Below, one piece after another: positions 28,561 through 39,327 of a stretch of 58,022 bases of DNA. The notes under the pieces are model-generated. The model searched no databases. It saw only the letters and a program-made list of their open reading frames with translations, and was not told where the DNA came from. A program made the translations under genes and the position numbers. This DNA is from Mucilaginibacter sp. (lineage in GTDB: Bacteria; Bacteroidota; Bacteroidia; Sphingobacteriales; Sphingobacteriaceae): assembly GCA_016763755.1 (NCBI GenBank), contig JAESTD010000031.1, forward strand, positions 1-58,022. The letters are read 5' to 3'. Numbering within the stretch: position 1 is the stretch's first letter; each line of letters begins with the position of its first letter.

Positions 28561-30846
28561 TTATTTTTTATCTGTTGATAATGAATAAGGTACATCAGCC
28601 GGTTTTGAGCCTCTTGCTTTATTCGGCGTAGCCGACATGTTGAAGTTCAGCACTTCGCCTTGTACCAAAGCTTTGTGGCTTAACCAGTTGTTTGTGTAAG
28701 GCTTGCCATTCACTGTCAGTGAAGTTACAAACCTGTTATCGGCGCTGTTATTTGCAGCATTGATAGTAACAGTTTTGCCGTTCTCCAGTTTTAAAGTAAT
28801 CTTTTTAAACAATGGAGCACCTAATACATATTGGTCTGTTGCCGGGGTAACCGGGTAAAAGCCCATTGCCGAGAATACATACCAGGCAGATGTTTGACCG
28901 TTATCTTCATCGCCACAGTAACCATCAGGTGTGGCTTTATACATTTTATTGATCACATCGCGCACATGCAATTGGGTTTTCCATGGCTCGCCTGCGTAGT
29001 TGTACAAGTAAATCATGTGTTGGATAGGCTGGTTACCGTGGGCATACTGACCCATGCCTGCAATCTGCATCTCGCGGATCTCGTGGATCACCTGGCCGTA
29101 ATAGCTATCGTCAAATACCGGTGGCAAGGTAAATACCGAATCCAGCTTTGCGTTGAAATTTTTGTTACCACCCATCAGATCTATCAAACCTTGTACATCC
29201 TGGAAAACACTCCAGGTGTAATGCCAGCTATTACCTTCAGTAAAGGCGTCACCCCATTTGAATGGATTGAAAGGCGACTGGAACTGTCCATCCTTGTTTT
29301 TACCGCGCATAAAACGAGTTGATGGGTCAAACAGGTTTTTGTAGTTCATGGCGCGTTTCTTATAAACATCGGTCTCAGATGCCGGACGACCAAGTGCTTT
29401 GCCTAACTGGTAAATAGTAAAGTCGTCATAAGCATATTCTAACGTACGGGCAGCGTTCTCGTTGATCTTTACATCGTAAGGTACATAACCCAACTTGTTG
29501 TAATACTCAACACCATCACGGCCTGTTGCTTCAGGGCCGTCGTTATTGGCACCGTGTAGCAAAGCTTGATAAAGTGTATTAATATCATAACCACGGCCAC
29601 CTTTTATATAAGCATCAGACACTACGGAAGCAGAGTTATTACCAACCATTACATCAGAGTAACCCGGGCTGCTCCACTCAGGCAACCAGCCGCCTTCTTT
29701 GTAATCGTTTACCAAACCCTGCTGCATCTCTTTATTAATTGATGGATACACCAGGTTTAAGAAAGGATATAAGGCACGGAAAGTATCCCAAAAACCGGTA
29801 CCGGCAAATTTGTAACCCGGCAACACGTCGCCGTTTTGTGCGCTCCAGTGTACAGGATTACCTTTTGCATCCAACTCATACATTTTGTTAGGGAAGAACA
29901 GCATTCGGTACAAACAAGAATAGAAAGTGCGGATCTGATCTACCGAACCACCTTCAACCGCTATTCGGCTTAAGGTTTTGTTCCAGGTAGCTTTTGCTTT
30001 CTGTTTGGTGGCATCAAAGCTATCGTTAGCTAATTCGCGCTTAAGGTTCAGTTCTGCTTGTTCTTCGCTGATAAAAGATGAAGCGACACGCAGGTTCACT
30101 TTTTCGCCTTTAGCGGTCTTAAAGCCTATAACAGCCAATACGTGCTTGTCTTTTAATTCATTGCCATCTTTTAGTACGCTATCTGCGTACACTTGAGAAG
30201 TTGTGATGGCTTTATCTACATAGATAACAAAGTAGTTTCTAAAATTTTTAAGCGGGCCGCGGGCATATTTGGTAGAGTAGCCTACAATTTTCCTCTCGTT
30301 AGGTAATACTTTGATGTATGAACCTTTATCAAAAGCATCTACAACGATGTATGAACTATCTGTTTTAGGGTATGTAAACCTGAATTGAGCAGCGCGCTCA
30401 GTAGGGGCAATCTCTGTTGTAACGTCATGGTCCGCAAGGTACACGCTGTAATAATAAGGTTTAGAAACCTCTGCCTTATGAGAGAACCAGCTTTCGCGGC
30501 CTTTTTGCGTTACTTTAAGTTTGCCTGTTAAGGGCATGATTGCAAACTGGCCATAATCATTCATCCACGGAGATGGCTGGTGGGTTTGCTTAAAGCCGTT
30601 TATCTTGTACGAATCATAGGTGTATTGCCAGCCATCGCCCATTTTACCGGTTTGCGGCGTCCAAAAATTCATGCCCCATGGTACGGCAACAGCAGGGTAG
30701 GTGTTACCGTTACTCAAATCGTATTTTGATTGGGTACCCATTAACGGGTTTATCCACTCTACAGGGTCTGCAACCTTAGTTACCTGTTGGGCAAAAGTTT
30801 GTGCAGTAAAGCAAAGTGAACTTAAAAAGAGTAGTCCTTTTTTCAT
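28561..30846 (-). CDS. GH92 family alpha-mannosidase
   Basis: WINPLMGTQSKYDLSNGNTYPAVAVPWGMNFWTPQTG; GTGFWDTFRALYPFLNLVYP; GYCGDEDNGQTSAWYVFSAMGFYPVTPATDQYVLGAPLF. Confidence 0.95.
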   Translation of the reverse strand: MKKGLLFLSSLCFTAQTFAQQVTKVADPVEWINPLMGTQSKYDLSNGNTYPAVAVPWGMNFWTPQTGKMGDGWQYTYDSYKINGFKQTHQPSPWMNDYGQFAIMPLTGKLKVTQKGRESWFSHKAEVSKPYYYSVYLADHDVTTEIAPTERAAQFRFTYPKTDSSYIVVDAFDKGSYIKVLPNERKIVGYSTKYARGPLKNFRNYFVIYVDKAITTSQVYADSVLKDGNELKDKHVLAVIGFKTAKGEKVNLRVASSFISEEQAELNLKRELANDSFDATKQKAKATWNKTLSRIAVEGGSVDQIRTFYSCLYRMLFFPNKMYELDAKGNPVHWSAQNGDVLPGYKFAGTGFWDTFRALYPFLNLVYPSINKEMQQGLVNDYKEGGWLPEWSSPGYSDVMVGNNSASVVSDAYIKGGRGYDINTLYQALLHGANNDGPEATGRDGVEYYNKLGYVPYDVKINENAARTLEYAYDDFTIYQLGKALGRPASETDVYKKRAMNYKNLFDPSTRFMRGKNKDGQFQSPFNPFKWGDAFTEGNSWHYTWSVFQDVQGLIDLMGGNKNFNAKLDSVFTLPPVFDDSYYGQVIHEIREMQIAGMGQYAHGNQPIQHMIYLYNYAGEPWKTQLHVRDVINKMYKATPDGYCGDEDNGQTSAWYVFSAMGFYPVTPATDQYVLGAPLFKKITLKLENGKTVTINAANNSADNRFVTSLTVNGKPYTNNWLSHKALVQGEVLNFNMSATPNKARGSKPADVPYSLSTDKK

Positions 30847-30879
30847 CAGTTAAGTATAGCTAAATGTAAACAGCCGTAA

Positions 30880-30916
30880 ATATAAAAGACCGGCTGTTAA
30901 AGCCGGTCTTTTATAT
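30880..30916 (-). terminator. Terminator downstream of susD
   Basis: ATAAAAGACCGGCTgttaAAGCCGGTCTTTTATATT palindrome. Confidence 0.8.
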
Positions 30917-30928
30917 TGTAATTTTTAC

Positions 30929-32425
30929 TTACCAACCCGTATTTTGAGTCAAATTCTTATTGGTAGCTATTTCGCGTTGCGGAATAGGCCACAAATAATA
31001 TTGTTCTTTAAAGGTAACACCTTGTTCTGTTGGTGTTGTGGTTGCTAAGCCAAAAACGTTGGTTTTAGGATTATATGTTTGGTGCGTACGTTGCACATCA
31101 AAGTAGGCTTTATTTTCATAAGCCAGCTCGTGGTAGCGCTCTTTCCAGATAGCTATCCTTAACTGGTCTTTCGTTAATCCACTCAAACCTGCCAGTTTAG
31201 CACGGGCACGGATCGGATTGATCGCGTCGTAAACATCCTGGCTTGGGCCGCCAACTTCGTTTTGCGCTTCGGCGTAAATAAGCATTACTTCGGGTAAACG
31301 TAGTAAAGTCCAGTTCTCATCACAAATCCCGCTACCCAACGCACTCTCTAAGTGGAAGTACTTGTACAACGCATGCGAACCAAAGTTGATGATGGTTGAT
31401 GGTTCTTTGTCTTTAGGGTAGCTTGAGAAGTAAAACTGACGCTCCTGGGTACGAAAATCTCCGGCTTCATAGCTTGCTACAAAATCGTTGGTTGGTATCA
31501 TGGCACCAAGGTGGTCACCGTATGCACCAACCTGTAAGTTAAATGGCAGGGTTAACTGCGCTATAGCGTTGTCTCTTACACCTACAAGGTAATTTACCTG
31601 GAAGATAAGCTCACCCTGATTTTTATGTGCATTATCATGCAAATAAGCGTAGTCAGTAAACAAGGTGTACATCGGGATAACGTCTTTGGCCTCGGCAGCA
31701 GCTTTTGCATAGTTCTCAGTTTGCTGTAACGGGAAACCTGCAGTTGTTAGGTAAACACTTGCCAACAGGCTTTTTATAGCACCCAGGGATACTTTACCGG
31801 TTTGGTCGGTGTTAGGAAGACCCATGGTTTTAGCGGTTTCAAGATCTGATATGATCTGTTTGTAAACATCAGCTTGCGCGGTTCTTGATGCATACAAATC
31901 CGGATCGCTTACTTCCTGCGGCTTAACCACCAACGGCACATCTCCATATAACCTTACCAGATGGTAGTAGAAGAACGCACGCAGAAAATACACCTGCCCA
32001 AGCAGGTTGTTTTTTGCTGCATCATCTATACTCATATTCGGGATGCGGTCTAACGCTAAGTTTGCATTAGCGATAGCGCTGTAGCTGTTTTTCCAAACGG
32101 TTTCGAAGCCCGGATTAACAGGGTCGGTACGTTGGTTTATCACGTTGCCATTGTTAACACTCTGGCCCAATGATGTAGCGTGGCCCGCAAAAAGCTCTAT
32201 TGTGATAAAAGGAGCTTCGCCGTATGCATCGCCATTTTGGAACATATACAGGTAAGTGTATATACCATTAACAAATGATGTAGCCTGGCCTATGTTGTTA
32301 AAATAGTTAGACTTATCATTATTACTGAAGTTTTTCTCTTCAAGGTATTTCTTACAGCTTGTTGTAACTGTAAGCGTTAGCAGAACTAACAAACCTATAC
32401 TATATTTTTTGATATTGATTTTCAT
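30929..32425 (-). CDS. susD: RagB/SusD family glycan-binding outer-membrane lipoprotein
   Basis: Lipobox TTSCKKYLEEK; QVYFLRAFFYYHLVRLYGDVPLV; LLRLPEVMLIYAEAQNEVGG; ERYHELAYENKAYFDVQRT; WPIPQREIATNKNLTQN. Confidence 0.96.
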   Translation of the reverse strand: MKINIKKYSIGLLVLLTLTVTTSCKKYLEEKNFSNNDKSNYFNNIGQATSFVNGIYTYLYMFQNGDAYGEAPFITIELFAGHATSLGQSVNNGNVINQRTDPVNPGFETVWKNSYSAIANANLALDRIPNMSIDDAAKNNLLGQVYFLRAFFYYHLVRLYGDVPLVVKPQEVSDPDLYASRTAQADVYKQIISDLETAKTMGLPNTDQTGKVSLGAIKSLLASVYLTTAGFPLQQTENYAKAAAEAKDVIPMYTLFTDYAYLHDNAHKNQGELIFQVNYLVGVRDNAIAQLTLPFNLQVGAYGDHLGAMIPTNDFVASYEAGDFRTQERQFYFSSYPKDKEPSTIINFGSHALYKYFHLESALGSGICDENWTLLRLPEVMLIYAEAQNEVGGPSQDVYDAINPIRARAKLAGLSGLTKDQLRIAIWKERYHELAYENKAYFDVQRTHQTYNPKTNVFGLATTTPTEQGVTFKEQYYLWPIPQREIATNKNLTQNTGW

Positions 32426-32447
32426 GATCGATATAGATTTGAATTAA

Positions 32448-35400
32448 TTAAAAGCTTGCATTTACCCCAAGTACAAAGGTTCTTGGTTTTGGATAATCAT
32501 AGAACTGGATGTTTTGGGTAAAGTTGCTCGATTGTCCCTGGTTGTAGTTAGCATTACCGTTGTAAGTTGATACCTCAGGGTCGTAACCAGTGTATTTGGT
32601 TATCACGAACAGGTTTTGCGCCTGTGCATAGATACGTAACCTGGTCAGCTTGATTTTATCCAGTACAGATTTATCAAAGGTGTAACCAAGCGTTACTGCA
32701 CGGCCGCGGATGAAGTTACCACTCTCAACTTTGGTTGAGTAGATCTCGGTTTGGTAACGTACATACGCCGGTCTGGTCTCTGCTATAAAGGTGTTTTGGT
32801 GCTCAGGTGTCCATGCATCTAAAACGGTGGCATAGCTGTTTGCCTGGCCGGTACGATCCTGGCCTGAGTGTTTGGTCAGGTTCATGATCTGGTTACCGTA
32901 GTTAAACTGAAGCTCGATACCTAAATCGATGTTTTTGTATGAGAAGTTATTGGTAAAGGTACCGTATCCGTCAGGGATAGATTTACCAAGGATAACTTTA
33001 TCATCAGCAGTAACTTTGCCATCGCCGTTGGTATCTTGTATTTTCAGATCACCAGGCAGTAAGCCGTAAGAGGCTGCCTGCGTTGCTTCTGCAGTACCCC
33101 AGGTGCCTAATACTTTGTAACCAAAGAATTGGCCGGCCGGACCGCCAACGCGCATCAGGTTAAATTGCGACAAGAAGTTAGGGTCAAGGAAAATATCGTC
33201 GTTAGACTCTCCCAATTGCAGGATCTTGTTTTTCAGGAACGATATATTGAATGAGGTAGTCCAGCTGAAATCATTGGTTTTGATGTTCTGGGTATTGATA
33301 GATAGCTCGATACCTTTGTTTTCCAGTTTACCAACGTTTTTAAATACAGTTTGGAAGCCACTGCTCTCAGGTAGTGGTGCTCTTAACAATAAAGCCTGTG
33401 TTTTTTTCAGGAACGCATCTGCATCAATGGTAACACGGTTGTTGAACAAACCAAATGATACACCTAAGTTATACTCGTTGGTTTTTTCCCAGCTTAAGCC
33501 AGGGTTACCAATGGTGGTAAGTGTTGTACCGGTAGCTTGTGCACCGCCTAACACATAGTTAGTAGTATTGATCTGTGCAAGTGATTGATAGGTAGGTATC
33601 TCCGAGTTACCCGTAACACCGTAGCTTAAACGGAATTTAAGGTCAGAAATAGCTTTGTTATCCTTCATAAATTCTTCCTGCGACACTCTCCATGCAAATG
33701 CTGCAGAGGGGAAGAAACCGTATTTATGGTCGGCACCAACCCTTGAGGTACCATCCGCGCGGCCGGTTAAGGTGAACAAATACCTATCCATAAGGTTGTA
33801 ATTTACCCTACCGTAGAAAGATTGCATTTGCCATGCGTTGTAACCTGAAATAGGAACTCCGGGGATTGCACCTGCACCCAGGTTATAATATTGATAGAAA
33901 TCATCAGATAAACCACGGGTTGAACCGTAAGCTCTTAATTCCTGATAATTTTGGCGTTCTGTACCTAATACAACGTTTAAGCTATGTATTTTATTAAAAG
34001 TTGCGTTGTAAGTAAAGTAGTTTTGCCATTGCCAGAAAGTACGGTTGTACTCATCGATAGATGCTGAGCTGTATTTCTGATCGGCAGTTGCACCGCCTAC
34101 CAAACCGCTTGCAAAGCGAGGGATATAGTTACCAGATGTAGTAACACCCAGCACACTGCGGAACTCTAAACCTTTAAACAGGTTAATGTTGGCATAACCG
34201 TTACCGCTAAATACGCGTACGCGGGCAAGTTCCTGTATCTCGTTTGCTTGTGCAACCGGGTTGTCGCCGCCTTCCATGTTAGGGTAGTCGGTACGTTTAC
34301 CATAGCTGCCATCAGGGTAACGGATAGGGATGATCGGGATCATCTCTACCAACATACGCGGGATGTTGTTACCACCGGTGCCGTAATTACCAGCGCGTTG
34401 GTCCTGGGCGTTATAATTTAAAGTTGCTCCGATCTTTAACCATGGTTTTACCTGGTTATCGATGGTTAAACGTGCGTTGTAACGCTTTAAATAGCTGTTA
34501 AGGATAATACCCTGGTCATCGGCATAGTTTAAGAACAAGCCGTAGTTGATGTTTTCTGAACCACCTGTTACTGATACGTTGTGATTTTGGCTAACCGCAT
34601 TGCGGGTGGTAGCATCCTGCCAATCAACGTCATAAAGAGGGTTGAGGTTAGCATCAAATAATTTACCGATCAGCGGTGTACGTAGTTTCACCGGATCCTG
34701 ATCTACATACTTGCCATCAGCCCAGCCCTGAGGGTCATATTTCTGGATATTTGCGTAAGCTTTATCTTCAAGCGCTAAAAACTCTTTTGCATTTAATACA
34801 TCCAATTTTTTAGCGATGTGGCCAACGCTTACATAACCATCATAGCTTACTGTGCTCGGGCGGTTTTTAGCACCACGTTTGGTGGTTATCAAAATTACAC
34901 CGTTAGCACCACGTGTACCGTAGATAGCTGTTGATGATGCATCTTTCAAAACGTCGATAGAAGCAACATCATTAGGGTTGATAGAGTTACCACCTTCAGT
35001 CCAGATGATACCGTCAACCACATAAAGCGGATCGGTACTGGTATTGATAGAGCTGTAACCGCGTATACGGATACGGGTGTTACCGCCCGGTTCGCCCGAG
35101 TTTTGCGAAACGTTTACCCCGGCAATTTTACCGGCAAGTTCCTGCTCAAGGTTGGTTTGCGGCCTTTCTTGCAATGCTTTGCATTAACACTACCTACAGA
35201 ACCGGTAAGGTCTACGCGTTTTTGTGTACCGTAACCTACCACAACAACCTCGTTCAAAGCTTTTGACTCTTCGGCCATGGTTACGTTAATTACGTTGCGG
35301 TTTGAGATGGCTATTTCCTGAGTAGTATAGCCCAGAAAACTGAACACTAACGTTCCGTTACCATCCGGTACGGTCAATTTAAATTTACCGGAAGCATCGG

Positions 35401-35875
35401 TAGTTATACCAACGTCGGTACCTTTTAATTTAACGTTAACGCCTGGTAGCGGGCCCTTGGCATCACTAACCGTACCGGTTATGTCAAGCGCCTTAAATTC
35501 GGCCTGTACAGTGTTTTCTTCACGCTTTTTTACTACAATGGTTTCCTGGAAAATTTTGTAGGTAAGTGGCTGATCTTTAAAAGCCTGGTCAAGCGCCTGG
35601 GTTACAGATACCTGGTCAACTTCGATATTGATGCCGCCTGCTTTTGCAACATCTTGCTTATCATACATAAAATGGTATCCCGTTTGCTTCTCTATCAAAC
35701 GGAGGATCTTCTCAACTGAGGCATTCTTTTGGCGCAACGATACAGTTTGACTGAACGTTTTTGCGCTAACATTGGTTAGTGCTGCAATTATTAAAATAGC
35801 AGTGAATTTCATGACCAATAAAACTTTGGACAGTTTAGACCATGCCAAGGGCACGGCCTTAGGATTAAAATTCAT
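32448..35875 (-). pseudogene. susC: SusC/RagA TonB-dependent receptor with N-terminal STN domain, interrupted by an apparent 1-nt deletion near 35176-35182
   Basis: ORFs 35114-35944 and 32448-35174 overlap in different frames. STN, CarboxypepD_reg and VVVGYGTQKRVDLTGSVGSVNAK lie in the first; LQERPQTNLEQELAGKIAGVNVSQNSGEPGG onwards in the second. Restoring one nt joins them as ...NAKALQERPQ.... Confidence 0.9.
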
Positions 35876-36105
35876 AAGTTTGTGTGTTTGGGTTAAACAT
35901 AAAGTTTCAATTCGTCGATTGCGATGGAGTGGGAACCCAGGCATTTATGCCGGGAAGTGGGTCGAAACACTTTCCGGTTTTTTTGCCCTGTACAACCCCG
36001 TAGGGAGTGGTTTACCCTGACCGTTTAACTTTTGAGGCGTATTTTTTTTATCATAACTGGTTTAAATTTGAGATTGTGGATTATGTGGTATTATTTATTA
36101 CTTGG

Positions 36106-37296
36106 TTAGTTCACTATAATTTCTTCGCCCTTTAAGCTGATGTCTATACCTGCGTATTTTAGCATGTTCAGCAACTCAGAAGCTTTTACATTTCTTGATA
36201 TTCTGCCATTAAATTCTTTATCCGGCACCTGATGCAGGTATTTTATATCAACATCATACCAACGGGCGGCCTGGCGCAGTATTACGTCTATCTTTGCATC
36301 GCTAAACTGAAAGATGCCGTTTTTCCATGCTACCTCGTCATCAAGGTTAACATCATTCAATACTGTATTTTTTCCGTTGTTATTTATCTGGGCTTGCTGC
36401 CCTGGTATTAGCTTCGCGCTAAAGTTACCGCTGTTAATTTTTACAGCGCCCTCAAGCAGGGTGGTTTTCATAACCTGCTCGTCATCGTAGGCCATAACAT
36501 TAAAATGTGTTCCCAACACTTCAATGTCTGCACGATGTGTCTTAACCATAAAAGGCATGTTCTTGTTTTTGGTAACTTCAAAATAAACCTCACCTGTAAT
36601 ACTTATTTGCCGGTTTTTGCCCGTAAAGTGTGTCGGAAATGTGATAGATGAAGCTGAATTTAACCAGGCCTGAGTGCCATCAGGTAAAACTATCTGGTAC
36701 TGCCCGCCGCGCGGTGTGTTTATGGTGTTTATTACCGGCGTATTCGATTGATCGTTATAAGCGGTCATGTCGTACACTATCCGGCCATCATTGGTTTTTT
36801 TAACAAAGGTATTCCCTTCCTCTGCTATGGTGCCATCTGCGGCATCATCAAGTACAATGGTTTTACCATTGGCAAGCTTTAAAGTGGCTTTGTTGCCGCC
36901 GGGCAATGCATCATTATAAAGTCTTTTCTTTTTAGCAACTAAAACAGGTTTTGCTATTTGTACGGTTTGATGTTGGTATAAAACCACACCTGTAACTAAT
37001 AAAATGGCAGCTGCAGATAGTATAGGGATCCATCCCCTGAATTTTCTGCGTATCGGAGATGAAGGGTTACCTTTTTTTTGCAGTATGCTTTGCAACATGC
37101 GTTGCGTTTTTACATCCCCAAATATATCTTCGTCGATCTCAAGGTCGTCCCATGATTTTTTGATGAGTACGGATAGTTCATCGTCGGTAGTGCCGGCGTC
37201 AATTACGGCAAACAACTCGTCGCGTTCTTGCGGCGTAGCAGTTTTTTTGTAAAAGCGTTCAAAAAGGTATTGCAACCTAAACCTGGATGTACTCAT
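36106..37296 (-). CDS. FecR family anti-sigma factor
   Basis: Single TM; INTPRGGQYQIVLPDGTQAWLNSASSITFPTHFTGKNRQISITGEVYFEVTKNKNMPFMVKTHRADIEVLGTHFNVMAY. Confidence 0.95.
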   Translation of the reverse strand: MSTSRFRLQYLFERFYKKTATPQERDELFAVIDAGTTDDELSVLIKKSWDDLEIDEDIFGDVKTQRMLQSILQKKGNPSSPIRRKFRGWIPILSAAAILLVTGVVLYQHQTVQIAKPVLVAKKKRLYNDALPGGNKATLKLANGKTIVLDDAADGTIAEEGNTFVKKTNDGRIVYDMTAYNDQSNTPVINTINTPRGGQYQIVLPDGTQAWLNSASSITFPTHFTGKNRQISITGEVYFEVTKNKNMPFMVKTHRADIEVLGTHFNVMAYDDEQVMKTTLLEGAVKINSGNFSAKLIPGQQAQINNNGKNTVLNDVNLDDEVAWKNGIFQFSDAKIDVILRQAARWYDVDIKYLHQVPDKEFNGRISRNVKASELLNMLKYAGIDISLKGEEIIVN

Positions 37297-37395
37297 TAAA
37301 TGTTTTTCAATAATTGGTAGTGTAAAAGCCGGGGAAGCTTTTTATATAAGACACTAATGGCGGTAAAAAAGGGGGTATAGTGTCTCGGATTTTTT

Positions 37396-37974
37396 TTAAA
37401 AAAATATCGAGGCCAAAACGATCAGTGCTGAAATATTGCCGTACGATTGCACAAAACTGGTAATTGAATGGGTAGCTCCCTGCAGGTATTTCTTCACCGT
37501 TTCTCGCGAGAGGCCCATGTGTGCGGCAATCTCATCATACTTTAAACGATCATGGCGGCTTAGCAGGTAAACCTTTTGTTGTTGAGGTGGCAAATGATCA
37601 ATGGCCATATCAAGTAACTGATAATAATCATTGGTTGGCGATGTTTCGTCAGTTATCAAATTCAGTACGTTATTGTCAAGGCTTGTTTCGTAGGCGCGTT
37701 CTTTGGCCAGTTTGCGCAAGCAATTCAATGCGTGGTTTTTTGACACTACAAAAAGATACGCCTTAAAATTATCTACAGAAGTAAGTGTTTCGCGATTGAT
37801 CCATATCTTCAAAAAAACATCTTGCACAACTTCCTCAGTCAATTCTACAGAATCCGTAATGCGAAAAATATGGGAACCCAACAGCCGGTGATATACACCA
37901 AAAAGCTCGCTAAAAGCATTCTCATTTCCACGAGATACTTCTAAAAGGAGTTCTTTTTCGTTTGGTAGCGCCAT
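37396..37974 (-). CDS. RNA polymerase ECF sigma-70 factor
   Basis: Sigma-70 region 2 (AFSELFGVYHRLL...EEVVQDVFLKIW) and region 4 (LPPQQQKVYLLSRHDRLKYDEIAAHMGLSRETVKKYL). Confidence 0.95.
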   Translation of the reverse strand: MALPNEKELLLEVSRGNENAFSELFGVYHRLLGSHIFRITDSVELTEEVVQDVFLKIWINRETLTSVDNFKAYLFVVSKNHALNCLRKLAKERAYETSLDNNVLNLITDETSPTNDYYQLLDMAIDHLPPQQQKVYLLSRHDRLKYDEIAAHMGLSRETVKKYLQGATHSITSFVQSYGNISALIVLASIFF

Positions 37975-38142
37975 TTTTTGAGGTAGAATTGGTGCACCAA
38001 ATAATTAAATAAAAATTACAAAAGCAACTTAAAAATTCTTAATCGTTAAAATTTTGTCGTATTGCGTAAAATTTACACATTTATAAATATTTGATTTACA
38101 ATAACTTATAAATATGTAACTAAAAAGCATCTTGAATTAATT

Positions 38143-39164
38143 CTAAAACAAGGAAGGTGTGCCGCCGGGTTTTATTTTGCCTAAATGGCGATATGCGGCT
38201 TCTGTAACTTCGCGACCCCGGGCAGTGCGCATCAAGAAACCTTCCTGTATCAGGAACGGTTCGTAAACTTCTTCAATGGTGCCTTCGTCCTCGCCAACAG
38301 CAGTGGCAATCGTTTTAAGGCCAACAGGGCCACCCTTAAACTTATTGATAATAGTAGCTAATATTTTATTGTCCATTTCGTCTAAGCCATGCTCATCTAC
38401 ATTGAGGGCATTAAGGGCATATTGGGCAATTTCGGTATCAATTTTACCGTTGCCTTTTATCTGGGCAAAATCGCGGGTACGGCGCAGTAGGGCGTTTGCA
38501 ATACGCGGAGTGCCACGGCTGCGGCGGGCTATTTCATAAGCGCCCTCATCGGTGATCGGCGTACGTAGGATAGAGGCCGAACGCAGCACAATAGTAGTTA
38601 ACAGTTTAGCATCATAATATTCTAAACGGCTGTTGATACCGAACCTTGCACGAAGCGGAGCAGTTATAAGCCCGAGCGCGTAGTAGCGCCCACAAGCGTG
38701 AACGGATTAAGCGAGATCTGCACGGAGCGTGCATTGGGGCCACTCTCCAACATAATATCTATCTTAAAATCTTCCATAGCCGAGTACAAATATTCCTCAA
38801 CCAGCGGACTTAAGCGGTGTATCTCGTCAATAAAAAGGATGTCGCCTGTTTCGAGATTGGTAAGCAGTCCGGCCAAATCACCAGGTTTGTCCAATACGGG
38901 GCCCGAGGTAATTTTAATGCCTACGCCCATTTCATTGGCAATAATGTGCGAAAGGGTAGTTTTTCCCAATCCCGGCGGGCCATGCAGCAGCACATGATCT
39001 AAAGCCTCGCCACGCAAACGGGCAGCCTGCACAAAAATCCGCAAGTTAGCCAGTATACTGTGCTGACCGGTAAAATCCTCAAACGCAGCAGGGCGCAATA
39101 CTTTTTCAATATCACGATCGGTAGGAGTAAGACGTTCGCCATCGGGATCAAGGTGCTCGTTCAT
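38143..39164 (-). pseudogene. ruvB: Holliday junction branch migration ATPase RuvB, interrupted by an apparent 1-nt deletion near 38664-38669
   Basis: ORF 38664-39164 holds [50 protein letters not shown] then TAA. Another frame continues TAPLRARFG and includes ORF 38143-38589 ([57 protein letters not shown]). Confidence 0.92.
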
Positions 39165-39327
39165 GTGCTTTTAGCTGTGATTAGTTGATCAGTGATTTGT
39201 TATTAGTTATCAGTGATTCATTCAAAGCTATGTAAAATACTATAAATTTTAGTACTAATAACCGATTAACTGATTACAAATAACCGACGAACTAAATACT
39301 TTTGACTTTAAACTTTCAACTTAAGAG

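Noticed and set aside
38660-38670. Programmed -1 frameshift in ruvB
   Set aside because: TTA to CTT re-pairing is poor and there is no slippery heptamer; a 1-nt deletion or sequencing error is simpler.
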